NCBI RefSeq assembly: GCF_000721705.1
Contig: NZ_JOJL01000013.1
Coordinates: forward strand, 186,001 to 250,000
Origin: Actinoplanes subtropicus
Lineage (GTDB): Bacteria; Actinomycetota; Actinomycetes; Mycobacteriales; Micromonosporaceae
DNA length: 64,000 nucleotides
Direction of reading: 5' to 3'
Shown here: in pieces, positions 50,939-58,817 of the stretch
Numbering within the stretch: position 1 is the stretch's first letter
Layout of the letters: the number at the start of each line of letters is the position of its first letter
Program-made: the position numbers and the translations under genes
Notes under the pieces: model-generated
The model's database searches: none
Told to the model about the DNA's origin: nothing
The model's input: only the letters and a program-made list of their open reading frames with translations

Positions 50939-51745
50939 ATGACCGACCTGACCTACACGATCATCGACGGGGACTTCCCCGCCGGCGTCAAGAACAAGAC
51001 CGCGACCCTGGTGACCGGCGAGACCGAGGCGCTGCTGGTCGACACCGGATTCACCCGCGCCGACGGGCACCGGCTGGCCGCCGCCGTGCTCGACTCCGGC
51101 CGGCAGCTGACCACCGTGGTGATCAGCCACGCCGACCCCGACTTCTACTTCGGCGCCGAAGTCATCGCCGACGCGTTCCCCGACGCGCGGATCCTGGCCA
51201 CCCCCGAGGCGGCTGCCACGATGGCCAAGAAATACGAAGGCAAACTCAAAGCCTGGGCGGCGCTGGGCGCGAACCTGCCCACCCGGCTGATCGAGACCGA
51301 GCCGCTCACCGGCGACCTGCAGTTCGCCGGGCACACCTTCGAGCTCAAGGGCGCCCCCACCGCACTGCCCGACCGCACCTATCTCTACCAGGCCGAGGAC
51401 CGCGCGATCCTCGGCGGTGTGCTGGTCTTCGCTGACGAGCACGTCTGGATCGCCGACACCCCGCGCGACGAGCAACTCGACGCCTGGGATGCCCTGCTGG
51501 CCGACATGCAGACCCTAGACCCCGTCCTGGTCGTACCCGGCCACCGGCAGCCCACGGCCCCCGCCGACGCGTCCGCACTGGCCTACACCCGCGAATACCT
51601 CGCCGCGTTCCGCCGCATCGTGGCCGACGCCGCCGACGGCGCCGCCGCCACCGAGGCGCTGCTCAAGGCCTACCCGCAGGCCGGCATGCAGATCGCCGCA
51701 CAACTCGGCCCGAAGGTCGTCAAGGGCGAAATGAACTGGGGCTGA
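50939..51745 (+). CDS. MBL-fold metallo-hydrolase with altered metal motif
   Basis: A 268-residue metallo-beta-lactamase-fold protein. N-terminal strands with LLVDTGFTRADGHRLAAAV, the motif-1 region VVISHADPDFYFGAEV, ILGGVLVFADEHVWIADT and VLVVPGHRQPT. The canonical HxHxDH metal motif reads H-A-D-P-D-F, so only the first His is standard; metal binding may differ. ATG 50939 is used (GAGGAGG 11 bases upstream); GTG 50930 is also in frame but too close. First gene of the MarR-controlled operon. Confidence 0.87.
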   Translation: MTDLTYTIIDGDFPAGVKNKTATLVTGETEALLVDTGFTRADGHRLAAAVLDSGRQLTTVVISHADPDFYFGAEVIADAFPDARILATPEAAATMAKKYEGKLKAWAALGANLPTRLIETEPLTGDLQFAGHTFELKGAPTALPDRTYLYQAEDRAILGGVLVFADEHVWIADTPRDEQLDAWDALLADMQTLDPVLVVPGHRQPTAPADASALAYTREYLAAFRRIVADAADGAAATEALLKAYPQAGMQIAAQLGPKVVKGEMNWG

Positions 51746-51750
51746 CCACC

Positions 51751-52179
51751 ATGACCGAGACCCGCACCGACTTCACCACCAGCCCCGCGCCCGCCGACGT
51801 GGTGCGCCGCCAATACCTGGCCTCCGCCGCCGCCGACCTGGACGCGCTGAAAGCCACACTCGCCCCGGACGTGGAATGGACCGAGATGGCCGGCTTCCCG
51901 CTGGCCGGCACCTACCGTACGCCCGAGGGCGTGACCACGAACGTCATGCAGCGGCTCGGCGCCGACTGGGACGGCTGGGCCGCACACGACGACACCTACG
52001 TCGTCGACGGCGAGAACGTCGTGGTCCTGGCCCGCTACACCGCGACCCACAAAACCACCGGCAAGCACCTGAACGTCCGGGTCGCCCACCACTTCACCGT
52101 ACGCGGCGGACTGATCGTGCGCTTCGAGCAGTTCGTCGACACCGCCCTGGTACGCGACGCCGCCACCCCTGACAGCTGA
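51751..52179 (+). CDS. SnoaL/NTF2-like protein
   Basis: A 142-residue single-domain protein of the NTF2-like fold: DVVRRQYLASAAADLDAL, LAPDVEWTEMAGFPLAGTYR, VVVLARYTATHKTTGKHL, VRVAHHFTVRGGLIVRFEQF. SnoaL-like proteins include cyclases, isomerases and hydrolases of small aromatic or lactone compounds, and ligand-binding proteins. Five bases after the metallo-hydrolase stop; co-transcribed. Confidence 0.88.
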   Translation: MTETRTDFTTSPAPADVVRRQYLASAAADLDALKATLAPDVEWTEMAGFPLAGTYRTPEGVTTNVMQRLGADWDGWAAHDDTYVVDGENVVVLARYTATHKTTGKHLNVRVAHHFTVRGGLIVRFEQFVDTALVRDAATPDS

Positions 52180-52211
52180 GACACCCTTCGCCGAGAAAGG
52201 AAATCGAACCC

Positions 52212-52589
52212 ATGTCCACCGCCGAGAACAAAGCCCTCGTGATCGCCTTCTACCGGCAGGCCTTCAACGACGGCCGGCCCGAGCAGGCCGCCGCCCACCT
52301 GGGCACCACCTACACTCAGCACAACCCCGGCGCCCCGGACGGCGCCGAGGGATTCATCGGCTACGTGCACTGGCTGCGGGGCAAGTTCCCCGGACTGCAC
52401 CTGGACATCAAGCGCGTCATCGCCGAGGACGATCTGGTGGTCACGCACAGCAACCTGCACCTCCAGCCCGGCGACCTCGGCATGGCGGTGGCCGACCTCT
52501 GGCGCATCGCCGACGGCAAGATCGTCGAACACTGGGACGTCGTGCAGGAAGTCCCCGAGAAAAGCAGCAACGACAACACCATGTTCTGA
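52212..52589 (+). CDS. SnoaL-like (NTF2-fold) protein
   Basis: A 125-residue protein with the compact SnoaL pattern: FYRQAFNDGRPEQAAAHL, YTQHNPGAPDGAEGFIGYV, FPGLHLDIKRVIAEDDLVVT, and DLWRIADGKIVEHWDVVQEV. The final IVEHWDVVQ segment is typical of predicted SnoaL-like aldol-condensation enzymes. GAAAGGAAA precedes ATG 52212. Second of three NTF2-like genes in a row. Confidence 0.9.
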   Translation: MSTAENKALVIAFYRQAFNDGRPEQAAAHLGTTYTQHNPGAPDGAEGFIGYVHWLRGKFPGLHLDIKRVIAEDDLVVTHSNLHLQPGDLGMAVADLWRIADGKIVEHWDVVQEVPEKSSNDNTMF

Positions 52590-52602
52590 CCCGGAGATCA
52601 GC

Positions 52603-53390
52603 ATGACCAGCATCGGCGAGCAGATCATCCATCGCTTCGTCGCCGCCCTCAACGAGCGCGACTTCGGCGGTTTCGAAGCGCTGTTCGTCGACGACTACCA
52701 GCAGCACCAGGCGCTGGCCACCAATAGCGGCAGTCCGGCCGCCAGGCGCGGTGTGCGCACCTACTACCAGGACCGGATCACCGCCTTCCCCGACATGGTG
52801 GTCACCGCGGAGCCGTATCTCGTCGCCGATGAGTACGTCGCCGTCAACTTCGTCTACGCGGCACCCACCGGGGCACGTACCTGGATGTCGCCCCCACCGG
52901 CCGGAAGGTCACGTTCAACCCGGCCGGCCACACCGAACTCGACGGCCCGACCGCCGTCACCGACCGTCAGGCCACCCAGCACAACAAGCAGCTGGCCTGG
53001 AAGGCCATGGTGTCGATCCTGCGCGACGGCGACTTCTCGCTGCTGGGCGAGCCGCTCTACAACGACGCCGGCTACATCCAGCACAGCGAGGGCACCACCA
53101 CCGACGGCGCGGCCGCCACCAAGGCCGTCCTGCAGCAGTTCGTCGAGTCCGGCACCCTCGTCTACACCAAGATTGAGAAGGTTCTCGGCGAAGGCAACTT
53201 CGTCCTGGTCATCGGCACGGGCAGCTTCGGCGGCACACCGCTCTCGTTCTACGACATGTTCCGCGTCGCCAAGGGAAAGATCACCGAACACTGGGACGTG
53301 CTCGAGCCGCTGACCCCGGCGGCGCAGGCGAAGAACACCAACGGACAGTTCGACTTCCCGCAGGACCCGCTCGGGACGCCGCTCACCTGA
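52603..53390 (+). pseudogene. Tandem SnoaL-like protein, frameshifted near 52860
   Basis: The first 86 or so codons (from ATG 52603: IIHRFVAALNERDFGGFEAL, DMVVTAEPYLVADEYVAVNF) form one SnoaL domain. After VYA at about 52860 the frame jumps: the rest (GTYLDVAPTGRKVTFNPAGH, MVSILRDGDFSLLGEPLYND, FYDMFRVAKGKITEHWDVLE) is read one frame over to a stop at 53390. One missing base near 52858-52861 explains the break. Repaired, it would be a 260-residue protein with two SnoaL domains. It is either a sequencing deletion or a recent mutation, since both halves are otherwise well kept. Confidence 0.8.
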
Positions 53391-53695
53391 CCCCCGCGAT
53401 CCAGACGGCGTCGGCCGCGTGCGGCCGACGCCGCGAGATACCGTGATCGACCCGCCGCTGGTCCGGTGTGGCGGCGTGGCAGGGGAAGGGCCTACGGTGC
53501 GAACGAAGGCGACCGGCCAGAAGGCCGGCCGAAGGCCCCACCCTGTCTGTTCACCTGGTCACCGGGACCGGCATGTCCTTACCCCGGCCACCTCATCCCG
53601 ACGACGTGCGTCGCCGAACGGCAGCGGCTCGGATTCGGGCCCGAGCTCCCGCTGCGAGGGGCGGCGCCGTGGCTCGTCATCGTCTGGAGGATCAT
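53391..53695. other. 305-bp region without a supportable gene
   Basis: Open frames here on both strands have Arg/Pro-rich translations typical of non-coding high-GC DNA. I see no promoter or hairpin of note apart from the TGGAGG ribosome site of the next gene at the right end. Confidence 0.5.
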
Positions 53696-54205
53696 TTGTC
53701 CGCGCAGAACCCCACCGTCGTCCTGATGCATGGCGCCATGCACACCCCATGGATCTTCGAGCCGCCGATCGAGCGGCTGGCGGCCCGCGACATCGTCGCG
53801 CGTGCCGTTCAGCTTCCCAGCAGCAACCCGGACAGTGCCGCCGCTCGCGGGCTGATCGACGACGTCGCCGTGGTCCGAGCCGCCATCACTTCCGTCGGCG
53901 GCCCCGTCGTCCTGGCCGCGCACTCCTACGGCGGGGTGCCGGCCACCTGGGCCGCCGAGGAGCCCGCCGTCGCCGAGCTCGTCCACCTCGCCGCGTTCGT
54001 GCTGCCGTCCGGCACGTCGATGCTCGACTGGATGGGCGGCGGATTCCCACCGGACTGGACCCACTCCCCCGACGGCCGGGCCGTCAAGGCGGGCGACCCG
54101 GACCCTAAGACGCGGGTGATTTGCCAAGGCGCCCGATTTGTCGGCCTCGGCATGGGCGGCACGAACCTCGGGTCCCAACTTAAGGCGCTGCTTCACAAGC
54201 CATGA
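53696..54205 (+). pseudogene. Alpha/beta hydrolase, C-terminally truncated
   Basis: From TTG 53696 (GGAGG a few bases upstream) the first 145 residues are a clear hydrolase: PTVVLMHGAMHTPWIFEPPI, and the nucleophile elbow VVLAAHSYGGVPATWAA. The typical family length is about 235-245 residues, but after PDGRAVKAGDPDPKT the sequence becomes unrelated and stops at 54205. The catalytic acid and His are therefore missing. The break at about 54115 faces another truncated gene on the opposite strand. Confidence 0.7.
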
Positions 54206-54423
54206 ACTGACAACACCCTGCCGCAGGTTTGCCATGGCGCCTGCGAAACGCTGTAAGCCGCTATGCGCGCCTGTCGAAGGCGCTCCTTTCGTGCAAACTC
54301 TTCAGAGCGTGCAGCGTTCGCACGTTGGAACATATAGGCGAGAACAGCGCCTAAAAGTGTCCCCGTCACCGCGATCGCGCTACTGATCCATCCGGCTATG
54401 GAGCCAGTGTGAATAATCGGCAT
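54193..54423 (-). pseudogene. Small membrane/coiled-coil protein, C-terminally truncated
   Basis: From ATG 54423: MPIIHTGSIAGWISSAIAVT, a membrane helix running to GTLLGAVLAYMFQ, then a charged helix (RSEEFARKERLRQARIAAYS). This is the usual start of a short actinobacterial membrane protein with a cytoplasmic coiled coil of about 100 further residues. The sequence after RIAAYS (VSQAPWQTCGRVL) is unlike the family and the frame stops at 54193. The gene appears cut at about 54245. Confidence 0.5.
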
Positions 54424-54906
54424 GATCGCAATAGACAGACGTCGCCTATCCGACTTCGGGGATACGCACCGTCATCGGCAAATCCGGGCACTGCCGTCTC
54501 CGCGCGCGTGACTTGGCGTAGTCGACGGATGTTCGCGACGACTCCCGCGGGCGTATTGACGTTGATGGGTCGCGGTGTACTTCGTAAGCCTCCGCCGTTC
54601 CGGCGCTGTGGGTCCAAGCGACTGACTGTGCCGGGGCCGCACTGTCATTGGGCGGAGCGTGTACCGATGGCCGAGTATCGGCTGAACAGGGGCGCCGTTG
54701 CCCGGCGTCGCCGTGCCAGGGTCCGCTGCGGCGACTATGCCGGGGTGCGGGTGCGGCGGAGGGTCACGTTCGTGACGCTCAGCGCGACGAACGCGTCGAT
54801 GACGGCTAGTGCGGTGCCTGCGGTCTGCAGCGCTCCGACCAGGGCGATGCCGCCTAGTCGACTAGCTGTTTCAGCCCAGTCAAAGAGTGCTGGTCACGAT
54901 GGCCGC
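54424..54906. other. 483-bp region with a relict membrane-helix fragment
   Basis: No intact gene. On the minus strand, 54735-54892 encodes a C-terminal-looking membrane helix (RLGGIALVGALQTAGTALAV, then IDAFVALSVTNVTLRRTRTP) ending in a stop, but it has no start and a stop just upstream. It may be the tail of a lost transporter gene. The rest of the interval reads as non-coding. Confidence 0.35.
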
Positions 54907-56628
54907 ATGAGGCACCTGAGATGGAGCGGGCAGCGGCGCGCCGGGATCGCCGCCGGGGCACTCGGCCTGCTGGCCGCGCTGTTCCCGGCCGGTTCGGCGG
55001 CGGCCGAGCCAGCCCGGTGGGCTTTGGTGAGCGCCGACGTGTCGCCTGGAGTGACACCCGGATACAACATCAACGACAAGAGGGTGGCCGTGCTCGGCGC
55101 AAGCGACGGCAAGGTCCGGATCGCCATAGGGCGTTCGATCGTCGAGGATCTGGGACGGCCGCCGGGCGCGCCGGTAGGCAAGCTGGCGCTCACCGAGGAT
55201 CAGGTGTATGCCCTCGCCCGGGACGGTTCGGTGACCCACTTCAACCGGGCCGCCGGGCGGTGGGAGACCCTTGCCGTGGGGATGATCGACCTGATGGCGA
55301 GCCGGGCGGGGGCATCCGTCATCGAGGACAATCAGCCACCGCGGTTCATCCCCGACCTGTACGTGGTCGCCGCCGCCGGAGGGGTGTGGCGGCTGCGCGG
55401 CGACCCGCAACGCGGCGGCGGCTGGGAGCTGATCGGCATGGACTCGGACGTGGATGCGCTGGTGGAGCGCGGTTACGGTTACACCACCCCGACCACACTG
55501 TTCGAGCACACGACCGGCGGCGCGGTCCGGCAGTGGAGCGGGACCGGCACGACCTGGCTCACGATCGGCAGCTCTTTCTCGTTCATCTCCGCCGACGAGA
55601 TCAACCTGATCGCGACCGACGCGGCGGGCAAGGCGCAGCTCTACAACGACAGGCCCGGCAGCTGGGGGATGCTACCGAGACCGGCCGCCGCGGTGCTGCC
55701 GTACGCACCGGGCGGTCGCGCGATCGCCGCCGACAACAAGACGTACTACCTGACCAGCACGGGCGACATCTTCGCGATTCGTTACGTCCACTGGGGGAGT
55801 GTGTCCATCGCTGGGTGGGCGCACCTGGCGGCCGGCCCGGTGGTAGCGCTGTCCCCGCATTTCCCGGCGGACTACGGCACGGACGACGGCACGGTGGCGG
55901 CGGCAGTGCGCGCGGACGGCACCCTCACCGAGCTGAACTGGCCAACGATCCAGGTGGCGTCCGCCTTCTCCCCCGCACCCGTCTACCCGCCCGACCCCGT
56001 CTTCCCGCCCGACGCGGAAACCGGCGGCATCTACCAGTACACCGATACGCACGCGGTGGACTGGAGCGGACGGCTCCGCGTCCTGGTCGAGACCGGGAGC
56101 CTGCCACCCGGCATCACCGCCGGGACCACCTCGCAGGGCGAACTGATGCTCTCCGGTCGCCCGACGGTGACCGGGGTCTTCGTGGCCACCCTCCTGCTGT
56201 ACGACGACACAGGCGCCGTGTTCAGCGTTTACGTCACGCTCCGGGTGGTGGACGGCCCCGGCCCGGTCTTCACCAGCAAGCACTGGGTCAACCCCACCAG
56301 CTCGCTGACGTTGGTGAACTGCCTGCCCGACCGCGCTTTCATGGCCGTGTGGACGCGCGAGTTCCCCTCCGACGGCAGCTATCCCGACTGGGAAAATCAC
56401 GGCTTGGCAGCGTCCCGCTCGGGCCTGCCCGGGTGTACCGCCACATCCTCCGCTGCCATCACCTACACGCCGCCACCGGACCACACGGTCGAGGTGGTCG
56501 GTCTCGACACCGGAGCCCCCAACTGCGCCGGCCGCAACGATCCGGACGTGGCCGGCTGCGTGCTGTTCCACCGTCAGATCACCGGCGCGGCCGGTCTGGC
56601 GCCCGAGGTGGTGACGCTCATCGGCTGA
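54907..56628 (+). CDS. Secreted propeller-like protein with Ig-like (He-PIG) domain
   Basis: A 573-residue exported protein with signal peptide (GIAAGALGLLAALFPAGSAAA). Residues about 35-350 show repeats of the type YALARDGSVTHFNRAAGRWE, DLYVVAAAGGVWRLRG and YYLTSTGDIFAIRYVHWG, suggesting a beta-propeller. A bacterial Ig-like domain follows (LPPGITAGTTSQGELMLSGR), then a C-terminal Cys-containing domain (Cys near VNCLPDRAF, LPGCTATSS, PNCAGRNDP, VAGCVLF). No catalytic motif was recognised. Start ATG 54907 lacks a clear ribosome site. A strong hairpin follows the stop. Confidence 0.72.
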   Translation: MRHLRWSGQRRAGIAAGALGLLAALFPAGSAAAEPARWALVSADVSPGVTPGYNINDKRVAVLGASDGKVRIAIGRSIVEDLGRPPGAPVGKLALTEDQVYALARDGSVTHFNRAAGRWETLAVGMIDLMASRAGASVIEDNQPPRFIPDLYVVAAAGGVWRLRGDPQRGGGWELIGMDSDVDALVERGYGYTTPTTLFEHTTGGAVRQWSGTGTTWLTIGSSFSFISADEINLIATDAAGKAQLYNDRPGSWGMLPRPAAAVLPYAPGGRAIAADNKTYYLTSTGDIFAIRYVHWGSVSIAGWAHLAAGPVVALSPHFPADYGTDDGTVAAAVRADGTLTELNWPTIQVASAFSPAPVYPPDPVFPPDAETGGIYQYTDTHAVDWSGRLRVLVETGSLPPGITAGTTSQGELMLSGRPTVTGVFVATLLLYDDTGAVFSVYVTLRVVDGPGPVFTSKHWVNPTSSLTLVNCLPDRAFMAVWTREFPSDGSYPDWENHGLAASRSGLPGCTATSSAAITYTPPPDHTVEVVGLDTGAPNCAGRNDPDVAGCVLFHRQITGAAGLAPEVVTLIG

Positions 56629-56635
56629 TCGTCGG

Positions 56636-56662
56636 CCAGCCGGCCCGTGGCGGGCCGGCTGG
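56636..56662 (+). terminator. Hairpin after the propeller/Ig gene
   Basis: Perfect 12-base arms CCAGCCGGCCCG and CGGGCCGGCTGG with a three-base loop, seven bases after the stop at 56628. Confidence 0.75.
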
Positions 56663-56698
56663 ATGCCGGTGGCGGAGCGTTCCGGGGACCATCGTCTG

Positions 56699-57184
56699 GT
56701 GAGTGGCCTGTTGTGGGACGACGTGAAGCAATGGTTCGACCCGGTTGAGAACGGTAATGCTCCGGACGTGATCGTGGCGGACACGACGTTGGTTCATTGG
56801 CATCTCCTCCTTGACCTGATCCGGTCGAGCGGATGGTTGTGCCAGTACGAGCGTGGTGACCGGGAAACCGCTGTTCCGGAATTCGCGGCGGATCTCTTTT
56901 CGGCCGACAACCGTGAACAGATGACGCCGCTGACGGTATGGCCCGATGCTGACCTGGAATGGATAATCCGGTCGTGGGCAGTAGAGGAGATCCTCAGCGA
57001 CGTGAACCTCCACCAGATCCAGTGCCAGGAACGACTCGACCCGTTCTGCCGGCTATTGCGGACGGTGGGTGATGCGCTGCGGAAGGACGTCTTCGTGCAC
57101 TGCGAAGGCGACAACACCTACCCGCCGATGATGACCTATGACGCGGCAGCAGATCGGGTCACCTTCCTCGCCGGCCCTTGGTGA
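56699..57184 (+). CDS. Hypothetical protein
   Basis: A 161-residue soluble protein I do not recognise: LLWDDVKQWFDPVENGNAP, DTTLVHWHLLLDLIRSSGW, LTVWPDADLEWIIRSW, DVNLHQIQCQERLDPFCRLL, ALRKDVFVHCEGDN. It is rich in Trp and acidic residues and lower in GC than its neighbours, as immunity proteins of toxin systems often are. GTG 56699 is preferred, since the upstream ATG 56663 directly abuts the terminator hairpin; neither has a strong ribosome site. No toxin gene is adjacent. Confidence 0.65.
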   Translation: MSGLLWDDVKQWFDPVENGNAPDVIVADTTLVHWHLLLDLIRSSGWLCQYERGDRETAVPEFAADLFSADNREQMTPLTVWPDADLEWIIRSWAVEEILSDVNLHQIQCQERLDPFCRLLRTVGDALRKDVFVHCEGDNTYPPMMTYDAAADRVTFLAGPW

Positions 57185-57317
57185 GGCCATCGACCGATCG
57201 CACGTTCGCGGGCCGCCCGCAGGCAAATCTGCGACGTGCTGGCGCACGGAGCGTGACTAATGCGCGAAGAGCCACACCCGGTCAGCGGCATAGCGGGCGT
57301 TGTCGTCGGCGAACCCG

Positions 57318-57608
57318 CTATCCGAGTTCGTACGTGAAGCGATCGGCCCGGCCGAAGGCAACATCCTGCTCGCTGGCCTTCTGGAGGACCCGTTCTATCC
57401 GGTTGAACGACGGCGAGCCCATCGCCGCCCGACTGGCCTCGGAGGCCGCCCAATGAAGGTGGACAGACCGTTCGACGTCGGTACTCAGCCGGTCCCACAA
57501 CGCGTCCAGGTTCGCCCCGTAATAGGGCCCGAAGTCGAGCAGCCTCGCCAACTCTCGGTGCAGGTCGACCTCGGACTTCACCCGGTTGCCATCGAGGACT
57601 ACGTGCAC
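57318..57608 (-). CDS. Barstar-family protein (ribonuclease inhibitor)
   Basis: A 96-residue protein with the barstar fold: HVVLDGNRVKSEVDLHRELA, LLDFGPYYGANLDALWDRLS and SFNRIERVLQKASEQDV. The YGANLDALWD segment is the family's conserved core, which plugs the active site of barnase-like RNases. No barnase-type gene is adjacent, so it is an orphan immunity gene or acts on an incoming toxin. Confidence 0.88.
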   Translation of the reverse strand: MHVVLDGNRVKSEVDLHRELARLLDFGPYYGANLDALWDRLSTDVERSVHLHWAASEASRAAMGSPSFNRIERVLQKASEQDVAFGRADRFTYELG

Positions 57609-57818
57609 CCGGCCATGCTACCGGCCACACCGCGAAATGCCCCCTGAGCGTGCGCGCTATCGGCGGCAAATCCGAGCGCCGCTGCGGATGCGCGGATGGC
57701 GTGGAGATTGCCTAGGTTTGTCTGAGAGGCCGGTTCGGTGGCGCGCTGCCATTGGCGTCCGCTCCCCTTGGTTGTTCAGTGTGGCGGGGGCGGCTGGACC
57801 GGCCGGTTGGTAACCATG

Positions 57819-58145
57819 TCAGCCCCAGTCGTAGTCGCCGCACAGCCCGGCGGGGATCCGGGTGGTGAGCCGCATGGTCGGCGGGTCGAAGCGGACGTCG
57901 ATGGGCCCGTGGTCCGTGGCCACCGTGACGTGGCCTGCTCCGATCGGCGGGACGGCGCGGAAGATGGCCTGCCGCGAGTAGAGACAGCCGGCGTACACGG
58001 GCTTGAACCGTAGCCCGGACCAGCGTTCCACCACCACGTCCCAGACCCACTCGTCGATACCGGCGGACCGGCGCGACACCCGGACCTCGTATCGACCCCC
58101 GACACTGTGGCCCACCGCGACGAGCGTGTGATCGTGTACCGCCAC
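57819..58145 (-). CDS. Hypothetical protein
   Basis: A 108-residue protein with a balanced, globular-looking composition: VGHSVGGRYEVRVSRRSAGI, DEWVWDVVVERWSGLRFKPV, VTVATDHGPIDVRFDPPTM. I do not recognise it. It overlaps the divergent open frame at 58107 by 39 bases at the 5' ends. No ribosome site stands out. Confidence 0.45.
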   Translation of the reverse strand: MAVHDHTLVAVGHSVGGRYEVRVSRRSAGIDEWVWDVVVERWSGLRFKPVYAGCLYSRQAIFRAVPPIGAGHVTVATDHGPIDVRFDPPTMRLTTRIPAGLCGDYDWG

Positions 58146-58754
58146 TTCGCACCGGTTGCTGCAGGTGAGGTTCTGGAGGACGCGCCGGCCGAGAGCTGGA
58201 CGGAGGCCGAGGCCTGGCTCGAGTCACGACGCCAAGAGGTCGTCCAGGCGCTGACGGCAGCCTGGGGCCCAGCCCGCCGCCACACGTTCGACGCCGCCTT
58301 CGAACGAATCATCGCTGGTCAAGAGGTCAGCTCGGTGGTTGAGGATCTCACTCCGTTCGCGAGCGACCATCACGCCGACACATGGCGTCGTGCCGGCCGA
58401 ACAGTTTGCCTGGTCCGTGACGTCTCCGGGTGGACGCCGCTCGAAAAGCGGCGGATCAACGGAGGGCCCAGCACGTCGACTCACTGTCGGTTACCACCGG
58501 CGTCCGCAGCCGCGCTCCAGTCGCGGCAGATGAGGATGCGGAGCGCATGTTCCGGTGTATCCCGGCGCATCCCACGCCGTGGAGAGTGGATAGCGCACAC
58601 CGGCCGGCTCTGGACCAATGAGTCGCCGTCCACCGCAGAGCCGGGCCATTTTCTGCGCCTGCGTTGGCTCGGGCGAAACGCGATGACGCTTCTCCCGCCA
58701 CAGGCCGGCGACGGGTCCACGGAATGCGAGGCAATGAAGTCATTTGACAGTTGA
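58107..58754 (+). CDS. Hypothetical protein, probably with a degraded C-terminus
   Basis: An open frame of 215 residues. The first 115 or so (VIVYRHFAPVAAGEVLEDAP, WTEAEAWLESRRQEVVQALT, HTFDAAFERIIAGQEVSSVV, ADTWRRAGRTVCLVRDVSGW) look like a real helical protein with GC-rich third positions. After about 58450 the composition becomes irregular and codon use loses its bias, so the gene may be truncated. No family recognised. Confidence 0.4.
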   Translation: MAHRDERVIVYRHFAPVAAGEVLEDAPAESWTEAEAWLESRRQEVVQALTAAWGPARRHTFDAAFERIIAGQEVSSVVEDLTPFASDHHADTWRRAGRTVCLVRDVSGWTPLEKRRINGGPSTSTHCRLPPASAAALQSRQMRMRSACSGVSRRIPRRGEWIAHTGRLWTNESPSTAEPGHFLRLRWLGRNAMTLLPPQAGDGSTECEAMKSFDS

Positions 58755-58817
58755 GTTCGGCGCGGACGGTGCGCGAGGTTGGTTGACGCAGAAGCCCTGA
58801 CACCGAAGGAGCACGAG

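Noticed and set aside
53468..53695. N-terminal extension of the truncated hydrolase by 76 codons
   Set aside because: The extension is Arg/Pro/Ala-rich with no family match, while a TTG with GGAGG directly upstream starts the hydrolase homology.
54409..54906. 166-codon N-terminal extension of the propeller/Ig protein
   Set aside because: It would place the signal peptide in the middle of the protein; the signal peptide at 54907 shows the true start.
57136..57669. 177-codon minus-strand frame around the barstar gene
   Set aside because: It is in a different frame from barstar, rich in Arg and Pro, and has no recognisable domain.
58456..58803. 115-codon minus-strand frame after the hypothetical gene
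   Set aside because: No motif, irregular codon use and no ribosome site; treated as non-coding.
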